DNA of 44,791 bases from assembly GCA_021647785.1 (NCBI GenBank), contig JAKIUC010000033.1:1-44791 (forward strand), written 5' to 3'. The notes beneath the pieces are model-generated. The model was not told the DNA's origin, searched no databases, and saw nothing but the letters and a program-made list of their open reading frames with translations. Origin of the DNA: Melioribacteraceae bacterium. Lineage in GTDB: Bacteria > Bacteroidota > Ignavibacteria > Ignavibacteriales > Melioribacteraceae. A program made the translations under genes and the position numbers. Positions 26,450 through 35,946 of the stretch are shown in pieces (position 1 is the stretch's first letter; each line of letters begins with the position of its first letter).

Positions 26450-26859
26450 CAAAGCGATAATCCTAAAGCAGTTGACGTTTATCTCAAGATAATTTATGAA
26501 CTATTCACAATACAAATAGTTGGTGTTATTTTGTCATTTATAGTCATTTATAGTCATTTATAGTCATTTATAGTCATTTATAGTCATTTATTGTGCAAAA
26601 AATAACATAAACAATTTGTTGGTCAAAGCTTGCGTCTAAGCACATAATAGTTGTAATGCAGAATACTAATCAATGCTGCACAATATTAATTAATATAATT
26701 GGAAAATACTTTTGTAGAGTCCAGTACCTAATTGTGATTTATCCAAATTTTGCTTTCTTCTGCGTCTTAGCGTCTCTGCGGTTCAATCTCTATTTCAAAT
26801 AATCTAATACTTTAATTTCAAAATCTGTTTATATTTGGAAAGTATAATAATAATGGTGC
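26450..26859. other. intergenic gap upstream of nfeD
   Basis: Apart from the 10-bp tandem array at 26531-26590, the gap contains only AT-rich sequence and short words such as TCTGCGTCTTAGCGTCTCTG (from 26759) that look like repeat fragments. TATATTTG at 26830-26837 matches the -7 element of Bacteroidota promoters and would start an nfeD transcript about 20 nt before its start codon; no good -33 TTG was seen. Confidence 0.4.
26531..26590. repeat. six direct 10-bp repeats
   Basis: TAGTCATTTA is repeated five times in perfect tandem after a first variant copy (TTGTCATTTA). The period of 10 bp is close to one turn of the helix, so every copy faces the same side. It may be simple slippage, or a cluster of binding sites. 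Confidence 0.9.
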
Positions 26860-28185
26860 GTGATGAATAAACTTCAAAAAATATTTATTTTATTTCTTTT
26901 AATTAGCTCTACAATTATTCCGCAAAACAATAAAGTTTATTTTGGAACTATTGAAGGGGATATTGATTTAGGCTTAGCCCCGTATGTTAAAAGGGTGGTA
27001 GCAGAAGCAGAGAAAAATAATGCATCGCTCATTATTTTTAGAATAAATACATTTGGCGGAAGGGTAGATGGTGCTACTCAAATTAAAGATGCAATTATAA
27101 ATTCAAAAGTTGAAACAATTGCTTTCATTGATAAACGTGCAATCTCTGCTGGTTCGCTAATTGCGTTATCGTGCAATAAAATTGTGATGGTGCCCGGTGC
27201 ATCAATTGGAGCAACAACGGTGGTTGATCAAGCAGGGAAGAAGCAGGCAGAGAAGGCTCAATCGTACATGCGTTCTGAAATGCGCTCTACTGCTGAACGA
27301 ACCGGACGGAGGACAGATATTGCTGAAGGTATGGTTGATGAACGAGTTGAAATTGAAGGACTTGTAGATAGCACGCAACTAATTACTCTAACTTCCAAAG
27401 AAGCTGTGGAATATGGAATTGCTGATACCGTTCTTGCAACTATTAATGAAGTGCTGGACTATACTGGAAATTCTAACGCAAGTATTATTGAACTTGAAGT
27501 AAACTGGGGTGAGAGTTTTATTCGGTTCATTAATAATCCTGTAATCACATCAATTTTAATGATGGTTATTATGGTTGGGATGTTTATGGAAATTAAAACT
27601 CCAGGGTGGGGAGTGCCGGGAACTGCTTCGCTAATTGCTCTTGCACTCTTTTTTGGTGCAGGTTATATTCTTGAACTTGCATCAATAATGGATATTCTTC
27701 TTTTTATTATTGGTGTTGCATTATTGGTTGTCGAGATTTTAATAATTCCGGGTTTCGGAGTTTTTGGCATTGCTGGAATAATTTTAATGGTTGCCGGACT
27801 TTTCCTGGGGCTTGTTTCCGATTTTCCATTAGTTGAAACAGATATACTTTCCCTTGCAATAATGCAGCTTGCTGGTTCTTTTCTGCTTAGTGGAGTTGTG
27901 CTATATTTTCTTGTAAGAACTTTACCCAAAACTAATATTTGGAATAACTTAATTTTAAGCAAAGGAATAAAAGCAAAATCTGGATATACTTCTAATAAAG
28001 AATTAAAAAAACTAATTGGATTACAAGGTGAAGCACTAACTGATTTACGTCCATCTGGTACAGCCATTATTGAAGGAAAACGATACGATGTTGTAACACA
28101 GGGGGATTACATTGTTAAAGATTCTAAAATTGAGGTAATGGAAGAAGAAGGCTCTAAGATTGTTGTGAAGATTTTAGAGGGTTGA
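26860..28185 (+). CDS. NfeD family membrane-bound serine protease (ClpP-like)
   Basis: A 441-residue NfeD1b-type protein. After a signal/anchor comes a ClpP/crotonase-like protease domain (about 20-200): RINTFGGRVDGATQIKDAI and DKRAISAGSLIALSCNKIVM, where the Ser in SAGS is the candidate nucleophile. Several membrane helices follow (about 225-365), then a C-terminal OB-fold NfeD domain (LIGLQGEALTDLRPSGTAII). These proteins are linked to membrane quality control with stomatin-like partners; none is adjacent here. The start is GTG 26860 or ATG 26863. Confidence 0.92.
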   Translation: MMNKLQKIFILFLLISSTIIPQNNKVYFGTIEGDIDLGLAPYVKRVVAEAEKNNASLIIFRINTFGGRVDGATQIKDAIINSKVETIAFIDKRAISAGSLIALSCNKIVMVPGASIGATTVVDQAGKKQAEKAQSYMRSEMRSTAERTGRRTDIAEGMVDERVEIEGLVDSTQLITLTSKEAVEYGIADTVLATINEVLDYTGNSNASIIELEVNWGESFIRFINNPVITSILMMVIMVGMFMEIKTPGWGVPGTASLIALALFFGAGYILELASIMDILLFIIGVALLVVEILIIPGFGVFGIAGIILMVAGLFLGLVSDFPLVETDILSLAIMQLAGSFLLSGVVLYFLVRTLPKTNIWNNLILSKGIKAKSGYTSNKELKKLIGLQGEALTDLRPSGTAIIEGKRYDVVTQGDYIVKDSKIEVMEEEGSKIVVKILEG

Positions 28186-28204
28186 TTTTAATAATGATAA
28201 TGAT

Positions 28205-28290
28205 ATTGTCATTCCAACATGTTTGAAAGGGACATCTTGTGAATTGGTGAGATTCCCTTTAGTTCTGCATGGCACGACAGGAATGACAAT
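28205..28290 (+). repeat. inverted-repeat element after nfeD, possible terminator
   Basis: ATTGTCATTCC and GGAATGACAAT are perfect 11-bp ends, 64 bp apart, with GAGATTCCC inside. The right end is followed by TGTTTTTTTT, so the structure may also stop nfeD transcription. Similar words occur at 12270-12298. Confidence 0.65.
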
Positions 28291-28298
28291 TGTTTTTT

Positions 28299-29654
28299 TT
28301 ACTTAAACACATCAAATATTTCACTACTTGTCATAGGTTTAGAAATTAACTCACGGTTTTTATCTACCAAAAACATTGTTGGTGTTGCATAAATATAATA
28401 ATCCAACATTGTTTTTCCACTCCATCCTTTTAAGTCTGAAACATTAAGCCAATTTAATTTGTAATCTTTTATGAGTTTAATCCATTCATCCCTATCTTCA
28501 TCAAGTGAAACTGCAAGTATCTCAATTTTTTTCTCTTTTTGGGTATTGTATAGTTTTACAAAATCTGGCAGATTTATTTTACAATAAGGACACCAGCTTG
28601 CAAGGAAAAGGATTAATACTTTTTCCGCTTCTATTTTGCTCAAATCAATTTCACTTCCATCCAAATCCGGAAGTACAATATTCGGAACTCTACTTCCAAT
28701 TTTGAAATACTTTGCTTGATCAATCCTTTTCTGAATTGTTGATCCAATTTCAGCGTCGAGGCATAAATCATCTTTTATTATATAATTATCAACTATGTAA
28801 TTTATTATCACATCAAAACCAAATTTTGTAAAGCCATCAATTAAGTATTCTGTGGTATGCCGATAAACCAACTCATTTACTTTTGCTTTGTTTAGCAATG
28901 TATCAACTGCCGCCATAAATTCTTGTTCCAATAATGCTTTTGGCAACTGCTGATTTCTGTAATATGTTAAATACTCAATACTTTTATTTGTGTACAAATC
29001 TGAATAAATCATTTCGGTATCATTAAAATCAACATTATCGAGAGAATGCTTTTTTAGATAAGTAAGAAATTCTTCAGTTGGCGTATCAATTTTAACAATA
29101 GGTAACTGAGCAGATTTAATATATCTCGCAATAAATGAATTTGGATTTTCTTGTGAAGTTACTTCAACAAATTGTTGATAGCTGTTTTGTATTTCCAGCA
29201 ATTTCTCTTTAGTTGTATTGTAATAGCTATCATCTTTTGGATAATTTGCTAAAATAATATTTAGAAGTTCACTTTTAGTTTTATATGCTTTGTTTCGTTC
29301 AATAAATTCAAAGTAAAGTTTGTTGCTTAGAGAATTTTCTACTTTTAAACTCTCTTTTATATTTTTGAAATCTGCTGATATCTTAACACCTTTTCCATCA
29401 TTTATGAAATCCAATCTGTGTTTGTTATCAAACTGTAAACTGTAAAATCCATTATGCTTACCATTTAAATTAAATTTGAAAGTATCATTTTGGGAAATGA
29501 TAGAATCAATTTTACTTGTTTTTTCTCCCTCTAATTGGAATAGAATAGCTTTCTCTGGTGAGCCAGCTATTTTGAATTCAAATTTTTGTGCAAGATTGCT
29601 GCTAAACGTAAAAGTAAACAACAGGAGATAAACTAACTTGTAATATTTAAACAT
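28299..29654 (-). CDS. TlpA-like thioredoxin-fold protein
   Basis: A 451-residue exported protein. A signal peptide (to about residue 22, SNLAQ) and a beta-rich N-terminal domain (KFEFKIAGSPEKAILFQLEG, DUF4369-like) precede a helical middle part, and a C-terminal thioredoxin domain (about 318-451) carries the redox motif in ASWCPYCKINLP (WCPYC at about 354-358) and the cis-Pro in IYATPTMFLVD. It belongs to the AhpC/TSA-TlpA group common in Bacteroidota, which reduces periplasmic disulfides. Specific partners cannot be read from the sequence. Confidence 0.88.
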   Translation of the reverse strand: MFKYYKLVYLLLFTFTFSSNLAQKFEFKIAGSPEKAILFQLEGEKTSKIDSIISQNDTFKFNLNGKHNGFYSLQFDNKHRLDFINDGKGVKISADFKNIKESLKVENSLSNKLYFEFIERNKAYKTKSELLNIILANYPKDDSYYNTTKEKLLEIQNSYQQFVEVTSQENPNSFIARYIKSAQLPIVKIDTPTEEFLTYLKKHSLDNVDFNDTEMIYSDLYTNKSIEYLTYYRNQQLPKALLEQEFMAAVDTLLNKAKVNELVYRHTTEYLIDGFTKFGFDVIINYIVDNYIIKDDLCLDAEIGSTIQKRIDQAKYFKIGSRVPNIVLPDLDGSEIDLSKIEAEKVLILFLASWCPYCKINLPDFVKLYNTQKEKKIEILAVSLDEDRDEWIKLIKDYKLNWLNVSDLKGWSGKTMLDYYIYATPTMFLVDKNRELISKPMTSSEIFDVFK

Positions 29655-29879
29655 AAAATAAACTCTATTGGTTAAAAAATTTCTGCACTATTTTCGGAAG
29701 TTCAAATTTATTAAAATTTAGACTTCTGAAAATTATATTTCTTACTTTTTTCTATAACTATCCAATATAAAAAATAATAGTAAAACTCCCTACAAGCGGG
29801 AATTCCTATTCGTATTTACGTTTATTTTGAGCAGATGTAATTTCAGGGTAATAATCTATAATGCAGCATCACGATAAAG
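29655..29879. other. intergenic, probable repeat fragment
   Basis: The gap contains ACTCCCTACAAGCGGGAATTCC (an imperfect hairpin of the GGGAATnnC type seen at 12270 and 28205) and is otherwise AT-rich with no reading frame of note. Confidence 0.4.
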
Positions 29880-31541
29880 TTATTTCAATAAAAGTGCTTT
29901 TTTTACTTGTGAAAAATTTTCATTAGAATTCAGTTCGTCAACTCTAATAGTAATTAAATAGACTCCACTTGAATAATTTGCTGCATTAAATGTTACGTTG
30001 AACTCTCCAGCTTCTTTATTTCCATTCACTAAAGTTGCAACTTCTTCTCCCATCATGTTATAAATCTTTAGAGTTACATAACTTGCATTGGGTAAACTGT
30101 ATGCTATTTCTGTTGTAGGATTAAATGGGTTTGGATAGTTCTGCGATAACGAAAATGATTTAGGCAACTTTAGTTTATCGTTAATATTGGTGATTGTCTG
30201 AGTTGAATAATTATAATTTCCTACTCCGGAACTTTGCTGATTTGAAATTACAAAAATTATTTGATTCCATCTTTCATCAAAGTCTTGCATATTGTAAATA
30301 GCATTTTGCTGGGCATCAATTTCTAATTCCTCAATAATTGGGTTGTGTGCAGTATCAATTTTAATAACGCTTACGTGAAAAATTCCACTATCATTTCCAT
30401 CAAAAATAAAATTTTGAGGTGTGCCATTATTCATCCAAATGTAATCGGCAGCCCAAGGAGAGACTGAGCCATTAACTTGTTCAATTGGATAATTGGAGTG
30501 GGAACGAAATGTTTCAAACTCTGGTAATTCTATATTGAAATAACCGTACTTCCCATTATTCTGAGTTGTATCATCCAAATAATTTGCAATTGCCCAGTTG
30601 GAAAAAACCTCGTTCATCGTATCACTGTAACCAAGCGTAGATAGTGCTTGCGTAACCCCTTCAGTACCATTACGTTTCTCTTCAACAAGAGCTTTAATGG
30701 CATTAGCCCCTCCATATTGCTCAAACAAATACATTATAAAAAGATACGATTGCACATAATCGGAAAATCCGGAATCCCACATTGTTAAATCATTATCAGG
30801 ATACATATTGAAAATTATTATTGGGTCTGGAAACCCATATAAATACATTGCATATTCACCGCAGCCTTCGTTAATCCAGCTCTCTTCATCAGCATCCCAA
30901 TTCCAATGTATCATGTGCTGAAATTCGTGAGCAACAACTGAAAGCATTAGGTTTGATGATATATCATTTCTTGCATTTAAATTTAAAATCTCTTTTTCAT
31001 TACTATAATATAATCCTGCACCATACAGTGAGTCTATTGTTGCTTGAGTATATTGGTTAAAAGCAAAAAAAGAACCATTGCCATATCCACCCATATCATA
31101 AAATAGAATGTATATTTTGGGGTCTCCATCTAACGAGTTTGGAGCTGGACCAAAATTTTCGATAATGGTTTCATATATTCCTTTAGTAGAATCCCTCAAG
31201 GTTTGTTCCTCAAAACTTTTATGAACATTAGCAATATCAATAGAATCAACAAATCCGGCATCCCACATACCAGTCTCAACAAAGATATAACTATTTTCAC
31301 CAACAGCTTTACATACAGCCTTTATCTTTGCCCAAGGATGTTTGAAAACCCAAAATTCTAATGTATCACCAACTACATTTTCAATAAATTCTCTATCAAT
31401 ACTTTTTGCTAATTTCTGATGATGTGATAACTCAATTCGTTCTTTATCAAATAGGTTTGATAAACATTTAACCCTACGTTCTGTTTGACTAAAAACCACA
31501 GATGTAGAAATTACAATTAGGAGTACTATTGTTTTTTTCAT
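29880..31541 (-). CDS. secreted zinc metalloprotease with type IX sorting domain
   Basis: A 553-residue protein with a signal peptide (MKKTIVLLIVISTSVVFSQ). The zinc site is HEFQHMIHW (H205, E206, H209), with the downstream WINEGCGEYAMYLYG supplying the third ligand region (E225/E229); this pairing resembles the M30/M6-like peptidases. The last ~98 residues form a T9SS type A sorting domain: FSLSQNYPNPFNPTTEIAYS, LKIYNMMGEEVATLV and SSGVYLITI. It should cross the outer membrane by the type IX system and stay cell-attached or be released. This protein gives the best phylogenetic hint in the window. Confidence 0.9.
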   Translation of the reverse strand: MKKTIVLLIVISTSVVFSQTERRVKCLSNLFDKERIELSHHQKLAKSIDREFIENVVGDTLEFWVFKHPWAKIKAVCKAVGENSYIFVETGMWDAGFVDSIDIANVHKSFEEQTLRDSTKGIYETIIENFGPAPNSLDGDPKIYILFYDMGGYGNGSFFAFNQYTQATIDSLYGAGLYYSNEKEILNLNARNDISSNLMLSVVAHEFQHMIHWNWDADEESWINEGCGEYAMYLYGFPDPIIIFNMYPDNDLTMWDSGFSDYVQSYLFIMYLFEQYGGANAIKALVEEKRNGTEGVTQALSTLGYSDTMNEVFSNWAIANYLDDTTQNNGKYGYFNIELPEFETFRSHSNYPIEQVNGSVSPWAADYIWMNNGTPQNFIFDGNDSGIFHVSVIKIDTAHNPIIEELEIDAQQNAIYNMQDFDERWNQIIFVISNQQSSGVGNYNYSTQTITNINDKLKLPKSFSLSQNYPNPFNPTTEIAYSLPNASYVTLKIYNMMGEEVATLVNGNKEAGEFNVTFNAANYSSGVYLITIRVDELNSNENFSQVKKALLLK

Positions 31542-31584
31542 TGAGGTAAGACCTTAATTATTTTAGAACCACAATATTTTCATT

Positions 31585-32628
31585 TCACTTTTGCCTATAT
31601 TTCAAAAGTTCAACAATATTAGTATTTGAAGTATTATCAGTTCGTTTAGCTTTAATAGGTAAACTGTTTTGGTCAATTCCTGAAATATCCGTTTCCATTT
31701 CCATACTTGTAGAAGTTTTTGAATAAACTACTAACCCTTTAGATTTACTGAATTTAATAGTTCCGCCTCCGGAAACAACAGGGTCGTAAAAATAGAAATC
31801 CATCCCTTGCTCACTTGCATTACGCTCACCAATAAAATTGATTGAAAGCCCAGCATTAAAAACTAAAACGGAATCGTTGTTTGAAGTATCAACATCCGAT
31901 AATTGAAAGTTCGCAATGTTTTCAATTTTAAATAATGCAAATTCTGAATAATATTTTTCACTCCACGAGTAATTTACTGCAACTTTTTCAGAGGGGAATT
32001 TTCTAAAAATCTGTTCTGAAAGTGGACGAAGGGAAGAAGTAGAAAATTCATTCCTTAGCTCTCTCTTTTGCTGTGCCGAAACACTATTTGTTAGCTGCTG
32101 AATTGACAGTAATTCTGCAATAATTGAATCAATATTATAGACTTTTAAAATTTCACCAGTGCTATTAATATCAATTCTGAATTTTTTCTTTTTAATCGCT
32201 TCATATTGTGCAAACATCATTCGCTCTTGCGTACTATAAATATATTTTGAATCATAGCTAATTTCTTGACCGTTAAATAATCCATTTACAATAATCGATT
32301 CAATTAATAAATCTATTTTTGCAATTCTATTTGTGTCAACATTTACCACAACAAGTTTAACTCTATATTCAACATTTAGTTCGGTTTTAGTTGTAACAAC
32401 AGAATCGGAGACTAACTCTTGAGAGGTTGATGAGAGTGTATTAATTTTATATTTGTATATATCACCCTTGTTAAAGTTATAGTTAATATAAAATCCATCC
32501 ACTTTTGGAGGGGCTATTAGTTTACTACTAATTTTAGTAGAAGTATCTTCAGATGTTGTTTTAATTTCTTTTTTGTCTGAACAAGCCAAAAGTGAAATAA
32601 ATAAAAGGAAAGCAATTAAATTTTTCAT
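31585..32628 (-). CDS. DUF6263-like lipoprotein of unknown function
   Basis: A 347-residue protein with lipoprotein signal MKNLIAFLLFISLLACSDKK (lipobox Cys 16). The rest is mostly beta-strand: GDIYKYKINTLSSTSQELVS, a FRIDINSTGEILKVYNID stretch and a C-terminal GSGGT-like GGGTIKFSKSKGLVVYSKTS. Such repeated transthyretin-free beta domains occur in Bacteroidota DUF6263 proteins, whose function is unknown. It lies 11 bp after namZ on the same strand and 43 bp before the protease gene, so the three may be cotranscribed. Confidence 0.7.
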   Translation of the reverse strand: MKNLIAFLLFISLLACSDKKEIKTTSEDTSTKISSKLIAPPKVDGFYINYNFNKGDIYKYKINTLSSTSQELVSDSVVTTKTELNVEYRVKLVVVNVDTNRIAKIDLLIESIIVNGLFNGQEISYDSKYIYSTQERMMFAQYEAIKKKKFRIDINSTGEILKVYNIDSIIAELLSIQQLTNSVSAQQKRELRNEFSTSSLRPLSEQIFRKFPSEKVAVNYSWSEKYYSEFALFKIENIANFQLSDVDTSNNDSVLVFNAGLSINFIGERNASEQGMDFYFYDPVVSGGGTIKFSKSKGLVVYSKTSTSMEMETDISGIDQNSLPIKAKRTDNTSNTNIVELLKYRQK

Positions 32629-32639
32629 TCTAATACCAA

Positions 32640-34001
32640 TTAATATAATAAATATTTTTTACGAAGCTGTTTAAAATCTTTTAATTCATTAGCCCAAGTT
32701 TCAAAAATTTCATTTGGGTTTGAATTGTTTTTTAACATTTCTGTTAAGTTTTTATTCCCAAATAATTTATCCAACCAATTTTTACGGAATTCAAACTTAT
32801 TTGGGTAGAGTTTATGGATTGAATAGAGGACTTCAATTCCAAATCTGAGAGCATTTATTTTCTCTTTATCAACAACTTTTATTTCAATTCCATTACACTC
32901 AATATTATTATATTTAGGATAAGTTGACATATTAGGAATCGATTTTGGAGTAAAACTAATAGCACTTAATTCAATTCCGGAATTATTGAATTCTTCTAAC
33001 TCTAACAATAAACTATCAGAATTTATAAATGGAGCACCAAATGTTAGAAAAGGAGAGTAAGTTCCTCGTCCTTCCGAAACATTAACCCCTTCAATTAAAC
33101 ACATTCCAGGATAAACAACAGCAGTCTCCAAATTTGGCATATTAGGAGATGGAGCAATCCACGGCAATTTGCAATCATCAAAGAAATATTCCCGATTCCA
33201 ACCATTCATTTTAATAATGGTTAAGTTTGCTTTCAATCCATTTCCCAGCCAATATTCTTCATTAAACATAATTGCAAGTTCACCAATTGTCATTCCGTGT
33301 TGGATTGGAATTGGAGCAATAGCCACAAATGACTTAAATTCCTCCGTTCTAATTGGACCATCAACCGTAACACCATTTATCGGGTTTGGTCTATCTAAAA
33401 CGATAATTGGAATATTATTTTCAGCAGCAGCAATTAAAGTATAATGGAGTGTGGAAATATAAGTGTAAAATCTTGCACCAATATCTTGAATATCAAATAT
33501 TAGAATATCAATATTTTCAAGCATCTCTTTTGTCGGTTTCCGAACCTTTCCATAGAGTGAATATACTGGCAATCCAGTTTTGGAATCAACACCATCTTTA
33601 ATTGAATGTCCATCGGGAGCATTGCCTCTTATTCCGTGCTCCGGTCCGAAAAGGGTTGTAACTTTTACATTAGGCAATCTAACTAATGTGTCAACTAAAT
33701 GTGTTCCATTACTTAAAATTGCAGAATGATTTGTAACAATTCCAAGTTGCTTGTTTTCAAGTAAATGGAGGCTATCTGCCACCAAAACATCTGCTCCGAC
33801 AGTAACTTTTACTTCTTGAGCATAAACATCAGTTGGATGTAGATAAGTTGTTATAAATAATGCAAATAGGGTGAGTATAATAAAGTACTTAAAGGTGGTA
33901 AAATGCCAAGTTATTGAAAAATATTCATTGTTTGAAAATTCAGATGAAACTTGAGGGATTTCGGTTGATAATTTGGTTTTGCAGTTCATAATTAACTTCA
34001 A
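32640..34001 (-). CDS. namZ: exo-beta-N-acetylmuramidase NamZ (DUF1343)
   Basis: A 453-residue protein with the DUF1343 motifs in order: GIVTNHSAI, TTLFGPEHGIRG, PVYSLYGKVRKPT, IDILIFDIQDIGARFYTYIS, VLDRPNPING, PIPIQHGMTIGELA, WIAPSPNMPN and EGVNVSEGRGT. Members characterised as NamZ cleave terminal MurNAc from peptidoglycan fragments during cell-wall recycling. An unusually long N-terminus (about 35 residues) precedes a hydrophobic export signal ending near VYAQ, so the true start may be further in, though no better ATG stands just before that signal. Confidence 0.9.
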   Translation of the reverse strand: MKLIMNCKTKLSTEIPQVSSEFSNNEYFSITWHFTTFKYFIILTLFALFITTYLHPTDVYAQEVKVTVGADVLVADSLHLLENKQLGIVTNHSAILSNGTHLVDTLVRLPNVKVTTLFGPEHGIRGNAPDGHSIKDGVDSKTGLPVYSLYGKVRKPTKEMLENIDILIFDIQDIGARFYTYISTLHYTLIAAAENNIPIIVLDRPNPINGVTVDGPIRTEEFKSFVAIAPIPIQHGMTIGELAIMFNEEYWLGNGLKANLTIIKMNGWNREYFFDDCKLPWIAPSPNMPNLETAVVYPGMCLIEGVNVSEGRGTYSPFLTFGAPFINSDSLLLELEEFNNSGIELSAISFTPKSIPNMSTYPKYNNIECNGIEIKVVDKEKINALRFGIEVLYSIHKLYPNKFEFRKNWLDKLFGNKNLTEMLKNNSNPNEIFETWANELKDFKQLRKKYLLY

Positions 34002-34020
34002 ATTGTTTATAAAAATTGAA

Positions 34021-34046
34021 GGAGCATATAATTTAAATCATGCTCC
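34021..34046 (-). terminator. possible terminator after ndk
   Basis: GGAGCAT and ATGCTCC form a 7-bp stem with a 12-nt loop. On the minus strand the stem is followed by TTCAATTTTT. It lies in the 100-bp gap between ndk and namZ. Confidence 0.45.
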
Positions 34047-34101
34047 GTAAAAGATTCCCGTCTCTCTGGTTTCAAGAGAAGGCGGAACTACAATTGAACT
34101 T

Positions 34102-34533
34102 TTAGTCAATATAATTTTCTAATAATTCTTTTCTCGAAAAGAAATGAGAAATTTCTAATGCTGCGTTTTCATCTGAATCGGAACCATGAATAATGTTTGC
34201 CTCAATACTATCGGCATAAAGTTTACGGATTGTACCCTCAGCAGCTTCTGCTGGGTTTGTAGCTCCAATTAGTTTTCTAAAATCCTCAACAGCATTCTCT
34301 TTTTCAAGAGCTATCGGCACAACTGGTCCAGATGTCATGTATTTGATTAAATCGTTATAAAATGGGCGTTCTTTATGAATTTCATAAAATCCACCGGCAG
34401 ATTCGTTTGTTAATTGTGTCATTTTCATAGCTTTAATTTTGAAACCTGCTTTAGTAATTTGTGCAATTACTTTTCCTACCAAGTTTTTTTCAACACAGTC
34501 TGGTTTTAACATAGTGAATGTTTTGTTGCTCAT
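34102..34533 (-). CDS. ndk: nucleoside diphosphate kinase
   Basis: Balances NTP pools by phosphate transfer through a phospho-histidine. The 143 residues have the usual start [19 protein letters not shown], the [20 protein letters not shown] stretch, and the active-site NIIHGSDS with its catalytic His, plus the C-terminal EISHFF. The length and all motifs are normal. It is the first gene of a possible minus-strand run with namZ and the lipoprotein. Confidence 0.97.
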   Translation of the reverse strand: MSNKTFTMLKPDCVEKNLVGKVIAQITKAGFKIKAMKMTQLTNESAGGFYEIHKERPFYNDLIKYMTSGPVVPIALEKENAVEDFRKLIGATNPAEAAEGTIRKLYADSIEANIIHGSDSDENAALEISHFFSRKELLENYID

Positions 34534-34585
34534 AATTTTTATTCCTTTATTTATTATAAATCAAATTTTTATGCACAAAAACAAG

Positions 34586-34625
34586 CAACCGTTGTGCATA
34601 TAGTATAACATATGCACAACGGTTG
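34586..34625. promoter_or_regulatory. 16-bp perfect inverted repeat downstream of the Fic gene
   Basis: CAACCGTTGTGCATAT and ATATGCACAACGGTTG are separated by 8 bp; a third TTGTGCATA copy follows at 34624-34632. It lies between the ndk start and the Fic stop. The same core is found on the other side of the Fic gene, at 35728-35760. Confidence 0.7.
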
Positions 34626-34633
34626 TGCATATG

Positions 34634-35716
34634 TTAGCCTTTAATTAGCTCATAAAGAGCTATATTTTTAAAAATAAGTTCTTTGCCTATTTTTTCTTTT
34701 TCCAAAATCTTTGCATCTACAAGTTTAGTAAAATACTTTGCAACTGTATTACGTGAAGCAATTTTGTTTTCTTCTAAAAAAGAATACTTTGAGTAAACCT
34801 GATTAAAGAGAATTTCAATTAGTTCAAAACTATAAATCTCGGGTAAATCATTTTTTATTTTATCTTTGGTCTTTTCTATTATATCAATAATTCCGAGAAC
34901 TTTATTTAGAGTATATATTGCGGTATTTTCAACTGCTTTTAGCATATAAATAAGCCAATTATGCCATTCATTATTCTCTGTTACTCCTTGCAATAACATA
35001 TAATACTCTCTTCTGAATTCATTAATATACTTTGAAAGATAAAGAATTGGTTCATCCAAAAGATTAAATGAAGAGAGCAATAAAACATTTAAGACTCTAC
35101 CAGTTCTACCATTTCCATCTTTAAATGGATGTATTGTTTCGAATTGGTAGTGTAGCACAGCAAGTTTAATTAGAGGTTCTATTTCATCTTTGTTATTTGC
35201 ATACTCAAGCCAGTTGTTTAATTTATCAACTAAAACATCTTTGCAGCATGGAGGTGTATAAATTGTTTCAAAAGAGTTTCCAATATATACCTCGAAATCT
35301 CTAATTCCATCCGTTTCATCTTTAATGTTTCTGTAAATATTTTCTATCAACTCAATTGAGAATTTTGTGCCAGATTTAATAACCTTAAAAGCATCTACCA
35401 AACTTTTACCATATCTAAGAACTTCCGTCGTCTGTTTATCGGTAGTGCTGGATGATGTAAAGGCTTTGAAAAGTTTATCGTTTGTAGTAAAAATATTTTC
35501 TATTGATGAACTATCTTTCGCTTCTTGAAGGCTCAAAGTATTAATTAAAATTTGTGGATTAGGGATTGCAGAAAGTCGCCCTTTTAATTCTGCCAATGCT
35601 TTATTCGCCTTATTTACTTGTTCGTATATCGTAATTGTTTTCCAATGCTTTTCATCTGGGAAAAGTAGTGGCAAACTATTATATGGTTTTTGTGGATTAA
35701 AAATTGGTTTTCTCAT
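34634..35716 (-). CDS. Fic family adenylyltransferase with C-terminal winged helix
   Basis: A 360-residue Fic protein. An inhibitory-helix motif SSSIEN (residues 69-74, pattern S/TxxxE-G/N) near the N-terminus marks a self-inhibited class II type, followed by the Fic active site HPFKDGNGRTGR (196-207) with the catalytic His and phosphate-binding loop complete. The C-terminus (about 295-355) has a winged-helix look: ASRNTVAKYFTKLVDAKILE. It may transfer AMP to a protein target and bind DNA. Inverted repeats with the core TTGTGC(A/G)TA lie on both sides of the gene. ATG start at 35716. Confidence 0.92.
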   Translation of the reverse strand: MRKPIFNPQKPYNSLPLLFPDEKHWKTITIYEQVNKANKALAELKGRLSAIPNPQILINTLSLQEAKDSSSIENIFTTNDKLFKAFTSSSTTDKQTTEVLRYGKSLVDAFKVIKSGTKFSIELIENIYRNIKDETDGIRDFEVYIGNSFETIYTPPCCKDVLVDKLNNWLEYANNKDEIEPLIKLAVLHYQFETIHPFKDGNGRTGRVLNVLLLSSFNLLDEPILYLSKYINEFRREYYMLLQGVTENNEWHNWLIYMLKAVENTAIYTLNKVLGIIDIIEKTKDKIKNDLPEIYSFELIEILFNQVYSKYSFLEENKIASRNTVAKYFTKLVDAKILEKEKIGKELIFKNIALYELIKG

Positions 35717-35727
35717 TTATCTTATTT

Positions 35728-35760
35728 ATACGCACAAATATAAGTAAATATTGTGCGTAT
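35728..35760. promoter_or_regulatory. inverted repeat upstream of the Fic gene, candidate operator
   Basis: ATACGCACAA (35728-35737) and TTGTGCGTAT (35751-35760) are perfect arms 13 bp apart, ending 12 bp before the Fic start codon. The TTGTGCnTA core also forms the inverted repeat at 34586-34625, and a half-copy TTGTGCAT lies near 35792. Confidence 0.68.
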
Positions 35761-35839
35761 TGCAAAACTAATGCTCAAAATATCACAAAAATTGTGCATT
35801 GGTTATTTCTCAATAAAAAAAACTATGTTCTTAAAAAAC

Positions 35840-35875
35840 AAAGCACTTCTATTGAATTAACTAAAGAAGTGCTTT
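35840..35875 (-). terminator. intrinsic terminator, probably of sucD
   Basis: AAAGCACTTCT and AGAAGTGCTTT form a perfect 11-bp stem. On the minus strand it is followed by a GTTTTTT run. It lies 220 bp beyond the sucD stop, before the Fic gene; on the plus strand only a short T run follows. Confidence 0.7.
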
Positions 35876-35946
35876 TATAATTTATAACCGGTTTTCTAAA
35901 GTAGAAGATTTCTCAATAGTTGCGGCAGAAAGAATCGGAACTCATT

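Noticed and set aside
26531-26590. Replication-origin iterons
   Set aside because: Repeats are 10 bp and back to back; no DnaA box cluster or rep gene is nearby.
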